A stretch of DNA of 57,267 bases, from positions 1 to 57,267 of the forward strand of contig JAFKLG010000082.1 in the NCBI GenBank assembly GCA_017304945.1. Direction: 5' to 3'. How positions within the stretch are numbered: position 1 is the first letter of the stretch; each line of letters starts with the position of its first letter. This document shows, in pieces, positions 9,537-16,905 of the stretch. The notes below the pieces were generated by a model, which saw nothing but the letters and a program-made list of their open reading frames with translations, made no database searches and was not told where the DNA came from. Made by a program: the position numbers and the translations under genes. Source of the stretch: Rhodospirillales bacterium (GTDB lineage Bacteria; Pseudomonadota; Alphaproteobacteria; Acetobacterales; Acetobacteraceae).

Positions 9537-10438
9537 GAAGCGTACCGGCTCTCGGTGTCCCGGTCGGAACACTGCGCGTCCTGCCCGTGCGTGCCTGGAA
9601 CATCCGCGCGCTCGTCGCCGGACCGGCGCTCCTCGTGGGGCCGCTCCTGCTGTTCATGGCGGCGTTCTACGGATACCCCGTCCTCGCCATGCTCGCGCGC
9701 AGCGTGACGGACCCGCATCCGACCCTCGCGAACTTCGCCCAACTCGCCGGCGACGGTGTGTTCCTGCACGTGTTCGGCAACACCCTCCGCACGGCGCTGG
9801 TGGTCACGATCGGAACGCTCCTCCTCGGCTATCCCGTTGCCCTCGCGCTCTCGCGCATGCGACCCACCGCCGCCACGATCACGCTGACGCTCGTCCTCCT
9901 CCCGTTCTGGACCTCCGTCCTCGTCCGCTCCTACGCGTGGATGGTGTTGCTCGGACGCCGCGGCCTGATCAACGAGGCGTTGCGCGCGCTCGATATCATC
10001 CAGACGCCGCTCAAGCTGCTGAACACGTCCTTCGCCGTGGACATCGCCATGGTCCACATCCTGCTCCCCTACATGATCCTGCCGATCGCGAGCGTCATGC
10101 GGCAGATCGACCCCTCCCTGCCGCGCGCCGCCGCCGGCATGGGGGCGACGCCCTGGGGCGCGTTCCGCCAGGTGATCCTGCCGCTGTCGATGCCCGGCGC
10201 ACTCGCCGGCACGCTGCTGGTGTTCGTGCTGTCGCTCGGCTTCTACATCACGCCCGCCCTGGTGGGCGGTCCGCGCGACCTCATGCTCTCCCAGCTCATC
10301 GCCCAGCAGGTGGACCTCCTGAACTGGCCCTATGCCGCCTGCCTCTCCGTCACGCTGCTCGGGGCCACGCTGGTGCTGCTGGCCGCCACGCAGGTGCTCC
10401 CCGGCGTTCGAGGTGCCTTTCGCCTGGGAAGCCGATGA
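9533..10438 (+). CDS. ABC transporter permease, PotB-like
   Basis: This 301-residue inner-membrane permease has about six transmembrane helices and the binding-protein-dependent transport loop (AAAGMGATPWGAFRQVILPLSMPG). The start is taken as the GTG at 9533, which overlaps the ATPase stop as GTGA; upstream sequence in this frame is antisense-like. The length fits PotB-type permeases. It is the fourth gene of the monooxygenase/polyamine-type operon and pairs with the next permease. Confidence 0.92.
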   Translation: MRSVPALGVPVGTLRVLPVRAWNIRALVAGPALLVGPLLLFMAAFYGYPVLAMLARSVTDPHPTLANFAQLAGDGVFLHVFGNTLRTALVVTIGTLLLGYPVALALSRMRPTAATITLTLVLLPFWTSVLVRSYAWMVLLGRRGLINEALRALDIIQTPLKLLNTSFAVDIAMVHILLPYMILPIASVMRQIDPSLPRAAAGMGATPWGAFRQVILPLSMPGALAGTLLVFVLSLGFYITPALVGGPRDLMLSQLIAQQVDLLNWPYAACLSVTLLGATLVLLAATQVLPGVRGAFRLGSR

Positions 10439-11211
10439 AGAACCGGCCGCCTTTGCTGCTGCTCACGTCGTTGGTGCTGCTGTTCCTCGCGCTGCCGATC
10501 GTGCTGATCGTCACGGTGTCGTTCTCCTCGGCGGTGTATCTGACCTTCCCGCCGCCCGCGTTCGGCCTGCGCTGGTATCGCGCCTATCTCGGCAGCGCGG
10601 ACTGGCTCGCCTCCACCTGGCTGAGCCTCGCCGTGGCTGCCGCGACCGTTGCACTCGCAACCATCCTCGGCACGCTCGCCGCCCTCGGCCTGACCCGGCT
10701 GCCACGCGCGGTGCGCACCGCGGCCGCGGCGCTGATCCTCTCGCCGCTGATCGTGCCGGGGATCGTCGTGGCGATCGGCATCTACTATGCCTTTTCCCGC
10801 TGGGGCCTGATCGGCTCACCGGTCGGGCTGGTGCTCGCGCATACCTGCCTCGCCGTGCCCTTCGTCGTCACCAGCGTGAGCGCATCGCTCGCCAATTTCG
10901 ATCGACGGCTCGAGCAGGCGGCCCGCAGCCTCGGCGCCACGCCCTGGGGCGCGTTCCGCCAGGTGACCCTGCCGCTGATCCGTCCCGGCGTGCTGGTCGG
11001 CGCGCTGTTCGCCTTCATCACCTCGTTCGACGAGCTGATCGTGGCCCTGTTCCTGTCGGGCTCCGGCGCGGTCACGCTGCCGCGCCGCATGTGGGACGAT
11101 CTGCGCTTCGCGATCGACCCCACCATCGCCGCCGTCTCCACGCTGACCATCGTCTTCACCGCGCTGCTGCTGGGCGGTGCGCACGTGCTGCGCCAGCGCA
11201 CCGCGCGGTAG
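10435..11211 (+). CDS. ABC transporter permease, PotC-like
   Basis: This 258-residue inner-membrane permease has six predicted helices and the EAA loop (QAARSLGATPWGAFRQVTLPLIRPG). The ATG at 10435 overlaps the preceding stop by 4 nt. The sequence LSGSGAVTLPRRMWDDLRF near the end is typical of PotC-type permeases. It ends the operon; the next gene has its own promoter. Confidence 0.93.
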   Translation: MKNRPPLLLLTSLVLLFLALPIVLIVTVSFSSAVYLTFPPPAFGLRWYRAYLGSADWLASTWLSLAVAAATVALATILGTLAALGLTRLPRAVRTAAAALILSPLIVPGIVVAIGIYYAFSRWGLIGSPVGLVLAHTCLAVPFVVTSVSASLANFDRRLEQAARSLGATPWGAFRQVTLPLIRPGVLVGALFAFITSFDELIVALFLSGSGAVTLPRRMWDDLRFAIDPTIAAVSTLTIVFTALLLGGAHVLRQRTAR

Positions 11212-11233
11212 GGCGGGGCGCGCGGATCACGCC

Positions 11234-11247
11234 TTGATCTCGATCAA
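11234..11247 (+). promoter_or_regulatory. FNR/FixK-type box (TTGAT-N4-ATCAA) with matching -10 element
   Basis: TTGATCTCGATCAA is a perfect match to the FNR/ANR/FixK consensus. Its centre (11240.5) lies 31 bp before the centre of a TATCCT -10 hexamer at 11269-11274. That is within about one base of class II FNR promoters, where the site is centred near -41.5, and places transcription start near 11281. The next gene is an hpf-like factor starting at 11310, leaving a leader of about 28 nt with a strong ribosome-binding site. This suggests induction at low oxygen. Confidence 0.7.
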
Positions 11248-11309
11248 GGTGCGGCAAGCCGGACGGCCTATCCTGCCACCAACGTTCATCGTGTCTGGAG
11301 GAGGTCGAC

Positions 11310-11636
11310 ATGGCCGCAGACGTCCGGATTTCGTTCCGTGGCATGGAGTCTTCGCCGGCCGTCGAGGCGCAGGTACAGCGCCGGCTGGCAGAGTTGGAGC
11401 AGGTCTCGGATCGGATCTCGGCGTGTCGGGTGACGCTGGAAATGGGCCATCGCCATCATCGGCACGGCAACATCTACCACGTGCACGTCGATCTCTCGAT
11501 CCCCGGCAGGCAGATCATCGTGAACCGCGAGTCGGGCCACGACCACGCGCATGAAGACATCTATGTCGCGCTGCGCGACGCCTTCGATGCCGCGCGCCGC
11601 CAACTTCAGGAGCACATGGCGCGCGTGAGCGGATAG
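11310..11636 (+). CDS. HPF/RaiA-family ribosome-associated protein (short form)
   Basis: This 108-residue protein belongs to the sigma-54 modulation/S30AE family, which binds the 30S decoding region and inactivates ribosomes in stress or stationary phase. The beta-alpha-beta pattern is visible from VRISFRGMESSPAVEAQVQRR to the C-terminal helix (DIYVALRDAFDAARRQL). It lacks the long C-terminal dimerisation domain of long HPF. GGAGGAGGT precedes the ATG. It is a single gene behind an FNR-type promoter, which fits low-oxygen ribosome hibernation. Confidence 0.85.
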   Translation: MAADVRISFRGMESSPAVEAQVQRRLAELEQVSDRISACRVTLEMGHRHHRHGNIYHVHVDLSIPGRQIIVNRESGHDHAHEDIYVALRDAFDAARRQLQEHMARVSG

Positions 11637-11766
11637 CGCGCGGACCGGCAAGGGGGGCGGTCGCCGGCCGACAGCCGGCCGGCGCATTGACGGCCCCGAG
11701 ACGCCGCGCCGCTCCCAGTCTGGTATTCCGCTTGCATGGTCCTTCCCCGAAACAAGGGGGTGGACC

Positions 11767-12465
11767 ATGCACGTCGCAGCCGATCCCTATCCGTTCGCCT
11801 TCGAAATCGCCAGCACCGCCCTGCTCGTCATCGACATGCAGCGCGATTTCCTCGAGCCCGGTGGCTTCGGCGCCGCCCTCGGCAACGACGTCACGCTCTT
11901 GCGTCGTGCCATTGGCCCCAACCAGACATTGCTCGCCGCCTGGCGCGCTGCCGCGGGCCTCGTGATCCACACGCGGGAAGGGCACCGTCCCGACCTCGCC
12001 GACCTGCATCCCGCCAAGCACCGCCGCGCCGCCGCCGGTCCGCGGATCGGGGAGGCCGGCCCGATGGGGCGCATCCTGGTGCGCGGCGAACCCGGCCACG
12101 ACCTCATCGCGGATCTCGCCCCGCTGCCCGGCGAGCCGGTCGTCGACAAGCCCGGCAAGGGGGCGTTCTACGCGACCGACCTGCATTCGATCCTCGCCGC
12201 GCGCGGGATCGTCCGCCTGATCGTCACCGGCGTCACCACCGAGGTCTGCGTCAGCACCACCGTCCGCGAGGCCAACGATCGCGGCTACGACTGCCTCGTG
12301 CTCGAGGATTGCTGCGGCTCCTACTTCCCCGGCTTCCACACCGCGGCGCTGCAGATGATCGCCGCCCAGAGCGGCATCTTCGGCTGGGTCGGCCACTCCG
12401 GCGCGCTGCTCGACGCACTGGGCACGCGCCAGCCGACCGCCCCTGCCGGCGGAGGTCGCGCATGA
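11767..12465 (+). CDS. Isochorismatase-family cysteine hydrolase, biuret hydrolase-like
   Basis: This 232-residue cytoplasmic hydrolase has the triad expected for the fold: D23 in VIDMQRDF, K128 in DKPGKGAFY and C161 in TTEVCVSTT. The spacing D-105-K-33-C is close to that of biuret hydrolase BiuH. Other blocks such as HTREGHRPDLADL, GRILVRGEPG and REANDRGYDCLVLEDCCG are those I associate with the BiuH and RutB-like amide/ureide hydrolases. It overlaps the following permease by 4 nt, which suggests import and hydrolysis of the same compound. True isochorismatase activity is unlikely since no siderophore genes are present. The substrate assignment is inference. Confidence 0.85.
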   Translation: MHVAADPYPFAFEIASTALLVIDMQRDFLEPGGFGAALGNDVTLLRRAIGPNQTLLAAWRAAAGLVIHTREGHRPDLADLHPAKHRRAAAGPRIGEAGPMGRILVRGEPGHDLIADLAPLPGEPVVDKPGKGAFYATDLHSILAARGIVRLIVTGVTTEVCVSTTVREANDRGYDCLVLEDCCGSYFPGFHTAALQMIAAQSGIFGWVGHSGALLDALGTRQPTAPAGGGRA

Positions 12466-14036
12466 GCGCCGCGTCCGGCTTCCGCCCGCGCATCTGGGTC
12501 CCCGGCGACTGGAACGCGCTGTTCGGCTTCGGCACCAACATCCTAGTCAACGTGCTCGTGCTGACCGGCCTGCTGCGCTTCGTGCTGCAGATGCCCGACG
12601 CAATCGTGTTCGGCCGCATCCTCCCGGCCCTCGGCGTGATGCTGTGCCTGAGCACCTGCTACTACGCCTACCTCGCCTGGCGGCTCGCACGGGACACCGG
12701 CCGGAGCGACGTTTGCGCGCTGCCCTCGGGCATCAGCGTGCCACACATGTTCGTCGTGACCTTCGTGGTCATGCTGCCCATCAAGGTCGCGACCGGCGAT
12801 CCGGTGCAGGCCTGGGAGGCCGGCCTCACCTGGGTGTTCGTCCAGAGCTTCGTCTTGATGGCGGGCGGCTTCGTCGGTCCCGCGATTCGCCGCATCACGC
12901 CGCGCGCGGCGCTGCTGGGCTCGCTGGCGGGCATCTCGATCACGTTCATCTCCATGAGCCCGGCGGCGCAGGTCTTCTCGACGCCGGTGATCGGCGTGGT
13001 GTGCTTCGCCGTGATCCTGGCGAGCTGGTTCGGCGGCGTGCGCTTCTATTGCGGCGTGCCTGGCGGGCTGGTCGCGATCGCGGTCGGCACCGGCATCGCC
13101 TGGGCCTCCAGCGCGCTGGGGTTCGGGTATGGCGGGCTGAGCCTGGACAAGCTGCTGGGGTCGGTCGCGAATTTCGGGTTCGCGTTCCCGGTGCCCGCGA
13201 TCGCGCATACGTTCGGCGGGTTCCAATGGCTGGGCGTGATCCTGGTCACCGCGATCCCGTTCGGGCTCTACGACCTGATCGAGGCGCTGGACAACGTCGA
13301 GAGCGCCGCGGCCGCGGGCGATGCCTTTCCGACCACCCGCGTCCTGACCGCCGACGGCGTGATCAGCCTGGCCGGTTGCCTGCTGGGCAACCCGTTCATC
13401 AACGCGGTCTATATCGGCCATCCCGGCTGGAAGGCGATGGGCGGGCGGATCGGCTACTCCGCCGTGACCGGCATCGTCGTGCTGGTGCTCACCTGTTTCG
13501 GGGTGATCGCGCTGATGAGCGCCCTGATCCCGGTGGTCGCGATCCTGCCGATCCTGCTCTACATCGGCATGCTGATCGGCTCCCAGGCGTTCCAGGAATC
13601 ACCGCATCGACACGCCCCGGCCATCGTCCTTGCGATGCTGCCGCAGATCGCCGCCTGGGGGAAAACCCAGATCGACAGCGCGCTGGGCGCTGCCGGTACC
13701 AGCGCGCAGGCGATCGGTCTCGCCAAGCTGGCGCAAGTGGGCGTGCTGTATCAGGGGCTCGAAACGCTGGGCGGCGGCGCCACCCTCGCCGGCATCGTGC
13801 TCGGCGCGATCACCGTGTTCATCATCGACCGCGCCTTCACCCGCGCCGCGGCCTTCGCGGCCGCCGGGGCGGTGCTGACCTTCTTCGGCTTCATGCATGG
13901 AGAGGGGATCGGCATCGCCCATTCCCCGACGGTCGCGGTCGCGTATCTCGCGGTTGCCGTGCTGCTGGTCGGCTGCGCGCGCAAGGCGGAGGCGCCGGCG
14001 GTCGCGATGGGCGAGGCGGCCGTCGAGGCGGACTGA
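12462..14036 (+). CDS. NCS2/AzgA-like permease (nucleobase or related heterocycle/ureide)
   Basis: This 524-residue multi-helix inner-membrane protein appears to belong to the NCS2-like permeases. It opens with the WVPGDWNALFGFGTNILVN segment, and the blocks GSLAGISITFISM and ALDNVESAAAAGDAFPTTR resemble the AzgA branch, in which the acidic helix carries transport residues. Its ATG overlaps the stop of the hydrolase gene by 4 nt, so the two are one transcriptional unit. NCS2 proteins move purines, uracil, ascorbate or related heterocycles; the ligand here should be related to the neighbour hydrolase. No regulator is adjacent. Confidence 0.75.
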   Translation: MSAASGFRPRIWVPGDWNALFGFGTNILVNVLVLTGLLRFVLQMPDAIVFGRILPALGVMLCLSTCYYAYLAWRLARDTGRSDVCALPSGISVPHMFVVTFVVMLPIKVATGDPVQAWEAGLTWVFVQSFVLMAGGFVGPAIRRITPRAALLGSLAGISITFISMSPAAQVFSTPVIGVVCFAVILASWFGGVRFYCGVPGGLVAIAVGTGIAWASSALGFGYGGLSLDKLLGSVANFGFAFPVPAIAHTFGGFQWLGVILVTAIPFGLYDLIEALDNVESAAAAGDAFPTTRVLTADGVISLAGCLLGNPFINAVYIGHPGWKAMGGRIGYSAVTGIVVLVLTCFGVIALMSALIPVVAILPILLYIGMLIGSQAFQESPHRHAPAIVLAMLPQIAAWGKTQIDSALGAAGTSAQAIGLAKLAQVGVLYQGLETLGGGATLAGIVLGAITVFIIDRAFTRAAAFAAAGAVLTFFGFMHGEGIGIAHSPTVAVAYLAVAVLLVGCARKAEAPAVAMGEAAVEAD

Positions 14037-14185
14037 CGTTCAGGCGACGGAGGCACCGCCCGGTCGGGACCGACGATCGTGTGGCGCTCAGTTGGGCAGG
14101 GTGCCCCGGAGCAGAGCCAGGACTGGCCCCGTCGTGACGCCGCCCGCCGGCCATGACAGGCGCGGTGCGCGCGGGACGCGCGACC

Positions 14186-14812
14186 TCAATCCGCCGCGGC
14201 GTCGGTCGGCACAGCCCCGGTATAGAGATGCGGCCAGCGCCGCTGCACCAGCGGGCCGTCGGCCGCATAGGCGAGGCAGGTGTTCAGGATCTTCGGCGCG
14301 CCGCCCATCTTCTCGGTGACGCGCTCGTCCATCTGGTCGGTGCCGGGTTGCAGCCGCCGCCCTTCCTGGTCGATCTCGCGCTTGGCGCGCGCCGGGTTGA
14401 TGGTCTGGAACGCCGTGGTCGCCATCTGCTGCAGCAGCTCACGCAGGTGCGTGCAGCCGACCGTGCCGCCGACCCGATGGTTCACCTCGCGCAGGAAGCC
14501 CGCCTTGATCTCGAGGCCCACGAGGCGCTCGAAATTCGGTGCGGCACGCGGGCAGAGTTCGTAGGGCGTGAAGTCGCTGACCGCTTCGCAGGCGACAATG
14601 CGCATGGTCTCGTCGACGGTCAGGCGCATCCACATGCCGTGGATCGGCTCCCCGGCCTGGATCGTGCCGCGGTCGAAGTTGGGAGCGGCATAGGATTTGG
14701 TGTCGGTGAGCTGCGCCTCGATGTCGTAGAGTCCGTCGGCCCGACGATACCCGTTGATCTCGATCGCGCGCTTGTGGAGTGGCTCGCGCGCCACGGGCGG
14801 GCTCAGCGGCAT
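14186..14812 (-). CDS. DUF2889-family protein
   Basis: This 208-residue protein has the pattern of DUF2889: an N-terminal LHKRAIEINGYRRADGLYDIEA block, then RLTVDETMRI and a C-terminal HLRELL segment near GGTVGCTH. The family function is unknown. It has no signal peptide or membrane segments. I chose the start at 14812 because similarity begins just after it; the open frame continues upstream to 14926. A 15-bp palindrome lies 18 bp upstream. It reads leftward, away from aroKB, with no clear operon partner. Confidence 0.75.
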   Translation of the reverse strand: MPLSPPVAREPLHKRAIEINGYRRADGLYDIEAQLTDTKSYAAPNFDRGTIQAGEPIHGMWMRLTVDETMRIVACEAVSDFTPYELCPRAAPNFERLVGLEIKAGFLREVNHRVGGTVGCTHLRELLQQMATTAFQTINPARAKREIDQEGRRLQPGTDQMDERVTEKMGGAPKILNTCLAYAADGPLVQRRWPHLYTGAVPTDAAAD

Positions 14813-14829
14813 GGACGGACTCCTGATCT

Positions 14830-14844
14830 TGTTGCGCTGCAACA
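14830..14844. promoter_or_regulatory. 15-bp palindrome upstream of DUF2889 gene
   Basis: TGTTGC-GCT-GCAACA is a perfect inverted repeat 18 bp upstream of the chosen DUF2889 start. Its position suits an operator. No known regulator match was recognised. The 14813-15004 gap otherwise holds nothing I can identify. Confidence 0.3.
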
Positions 14845-15004
14845 GAGACATATGCCACCGGCCTCCGCCGCGGCCAAGGCACATGGCCGCATGGCAGGGC
14901 TCCACCAGGCTTGCCATGGACGACAAGCCGCCGGCGGACAGGCCGTAGGTGGCCAGGGACGACGGGGTGCAGCAGGGCCGGACGTGGGCGCTCCGGCCCG
15001 GGCG

Positions 15005-16684
15005 CTAGGGGGCGCAGCCCTCGTCGCGGAGCAGCTCGACGACGGCCTCGGGAGGCACGTCCCGGCTGGTGAAGGCCTGGCCGATGCCGCGAGCGAGCAC
15101 GAAATGCAGGGCGCCGTCGCGCATCTTCTTGTCGCGGCGCATGTGGCCGATCAGCGTCTCGGTCGAGAAGCGCCGGTTCAGCATCGACAGCTCCGCCGGC
15201 AGGCCGACCGAGGCGATGTGGCCGATCACGCGATCCGCATCCGCCTGCGGGCACAGTCCCAGCCGCGCGGACAGCTTGAAGGCGAGCCCGAGCCCGACGG
15301 CCACGCCTTCGCCGTGGAGGAGGCCGCCGGTGTAGCCGTATTCGGCCTCCAGCGCGTGGCCGAACGTGTGGCCGAGATTGAGCAGGGCGCGGCCGTCGTT
15401 GGGCTTTTCCTCGCGCTCGTCGTCGCCGACCACGGCGGCCTTGAAGGCGCAGGCACGCTTGATCGCCTCAGCCTGCGCGTCCGGATCGCCGCCGACCACG
15501 GCCTGGCCGAAGCGTTCGCACCAGTCGAAGAACGCCGCATCGCCGATCAGGCCCGCCTTCGCGATCTCCGCATAGCCGGCACGGAGTTCCCGTGGGGGCA
15601 GGGTGGCGAGCGTGCCCGTGTCGGCCAGCACCATGCGGGGTTGGTAGAAGGCGCCCACCAGGTTCTTGCCGCGGCGTGTGTTCACCCCGGTCTTGCCGCC
15701 CACGGAGCTGTCCACCTGGGACAGCAGGGTGGTCGGGATCTGGATGAAGGGCAGTCCGCGCAGGGTGGTGGCGGCGGCGAATCCGGCCAGGTCGCCTACC
15801 ACGCCGCCGCCCAGCGCGATCACCGCGGTGCGCCGCTCGACGCGTTGCTCCAGCAGCTGGTCGACGACCGAGAGATAGGTGTCGAGGTTCTTGGTGGCTT
15901 CCCCGTTCGGCACGACGATCGTCGAGCAGTCGATCGCCGTCTCGGCGAGGCCGGCCTGCAAGGTCGGCAGATGGAGTGGGGCGACGGCCGAGTCAGTGAT
16001 CACCACGGCGCGCTTCTGCGGCAGCCTTGGCGCCAGCAGCGCACCGGCGCGGGCCAGCAGGTTGTCGCCGATCACCACGTCGTAGCTGGTGGAGGGCAGC
16101 ACCACCGACAGCCGTCGCGCCGGCTTCCAGGTCAGCAGCTTGTCGAGCACCTGGGCGGTCGTATGGTCGGCGCTCTCCTCGCCGCAATCGACGATCAGGT
16201 CTGCCTCGGCATAGACCGGGTCGCGCACGCTCATCAGGCGGCGCAGCGTCTCCTCGGGGTCGCCACCGGCCAGCAGCGGGCGGTTGTCGCGGCTCGCCAC
16301 GCGGCGGACCAGCACAGGCAGCGGGCAGCGCAGCCACACCGACACCGCCTCGGCCCGGGTCGCCGCGCGGGTTTCGGCATCCATGAACGCGCCGCCGCCG
16401 AAGGCGAGCACCATCGGGTCGCCGGCCAGCAGGCGGCGGATCACCCGGCGCTCGCCGTCCCGGAAGGCGGGCTCGCCATAGCGGGCGAACAATTCCGGGA
16501 TCGTGCAGCCGGCGGCCAGTTCGATTTCGGCATCGGCGTCGCGGAACGGCAGGCCGAGTCGGGCGGCGAGGCGGCGGCCGATCGAGGTCTTGCCGGCCCC
16601 CATCAGGCCGACCAGCACGATGCTGCGGCCCGTGATCGTGTCCGGCAGCGGAATCGTCTCCCGCAGGGCGGTGTTGCGTGTCAT
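15005..16684 (-). CDS. aroKB: Bifunctional shikimate kinase / 3-dehydroquinate synthase (AroKB fusion)
   Basis: This 559-residue cytoplasmic protein joins two steps of the shikimate pathway for aromatic amino acids. Residues 1-175 are shikimate kinase, with P-loop GLMGAGKT at 26-33 and the DADAEIE and GGGAFMD motifs. Residues from about 185 are 3-dehydroquinate synthase, with the GGGVVGDLAGF, DSSVGGKTGVNT and LGHTFGHALE motifs for NAD and metal binding. The two enzymes are separate in most bacteria, and this fusion is characteristic of Acetobacteraceae. The kinase converts shikimate to shikimate 3-phosphate; the synthase makes 3-dehydroquinate from DAHP. The gene is divergent from xerD, the usual alphaproteobacterial neighbourhood. 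Confidence 0.97.
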   Translation of the reverse strand: MTRNTALRETIPLPDTITGRSIVLVGLMGAGKTSIGRRLAARLGLPFRDADAEIELAAGCTIPELFARYGEPAFRDGERRVIRRLLAGDPMVLAFGGGAFMDAETRAATRAEAVSVWLRCPLPVLVRRVASRDNRPLLAGGDPEETLRRLMSVRDPVYAEADLIVDCGEESADHTTAQVLDKLLTWKPARRLSVVLPSTSYDVVIGDNLLARAGALLAPRLPQKRAVVITDSAVAPLHLPTLQAGLAETAIDCSTIVVPNGEATKNLDTYLSVVDQLLEQRVERRTAVIALGGGVVGDLAGFAAATTLRGLPFIQIPTTLLSQVDSSVGGKTGVNTRRGKNLVGAFYQPRMVLADTGTLATLPPRELRAGYAEIAKAGLIGDAAFFDWCERFGQAVVGGDPDAQAEAIKRACAFKAAVVGDDEREEKPNDGRALLNLGHTFGHALEAEYGYTGGLLHGEGVAVGLGLAFKLSARLGLCPQADADRVIGHIASVGLPAELSMLNRRFSTETLIGHMRRDKKMRDGALHFVLARGIGQAFTSRDVPPEAVVELLRDEGCAP

Positions 16685-16761
16685 GGTGCCGAAAGGCTAG
16701 CACACGCCCCCACACGCGGGCCATGACGGTCGCCCGCGAGGCAGGAGCGACGAACGACCCG

Positions 16762-16905
16762 ATGATTCGAATCTTCTTGGCTGTCGTGCTGGTCGGACTG
16801 GTGCTCCTGGGCGCCGGCGTCGCCTATCTGGGCGCGTTTCCGCCCACGCCGCCCACCCAGCCGGTCGAGAAGGTGCTGCCGAACGACAAGTTCCAGGGCC
16901 ACTGA
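16762..16905 (+). CDS. Small single-pass membrane protein (47 aa)
   Basis: This 47-residue ORF begins MIRIFLAVVLVGLVLLGAGV, a single hydrophobic helix or uncleaved signal anchor, followed by a proline-rich segment (FPPTPPTQPVEKVLP). Its stop codon is directly followed by the GTG of xerD with no gap, so translation is likely coupled. The ATG at 16762 is preferred because the longer frame upstream runs antisense into the aroKB promoter region. I do not recognise a function. The tight position between aroKB and xerD suggests it is a real conserved small protein. Confidence 0.65.
   Translation: MIRIFLAVVLVGLVLLGAGVAYLGAFPPTPPTQPVEKVLPNDKFQGH

Noticed and set aside
11767..12465. Isochorismatase role in siderophore synthesis
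   Set aside because: No siderophore genes are present and the motifs resemble biuret or ureide hydrolases more closely.
14153..16726. 857-codon open frame on the plus strand opposite aroKB
   Set aside because: It covers the antisense of aroKB and the DUF2889 gene with low-complexity composition and no ribosome-binding site.
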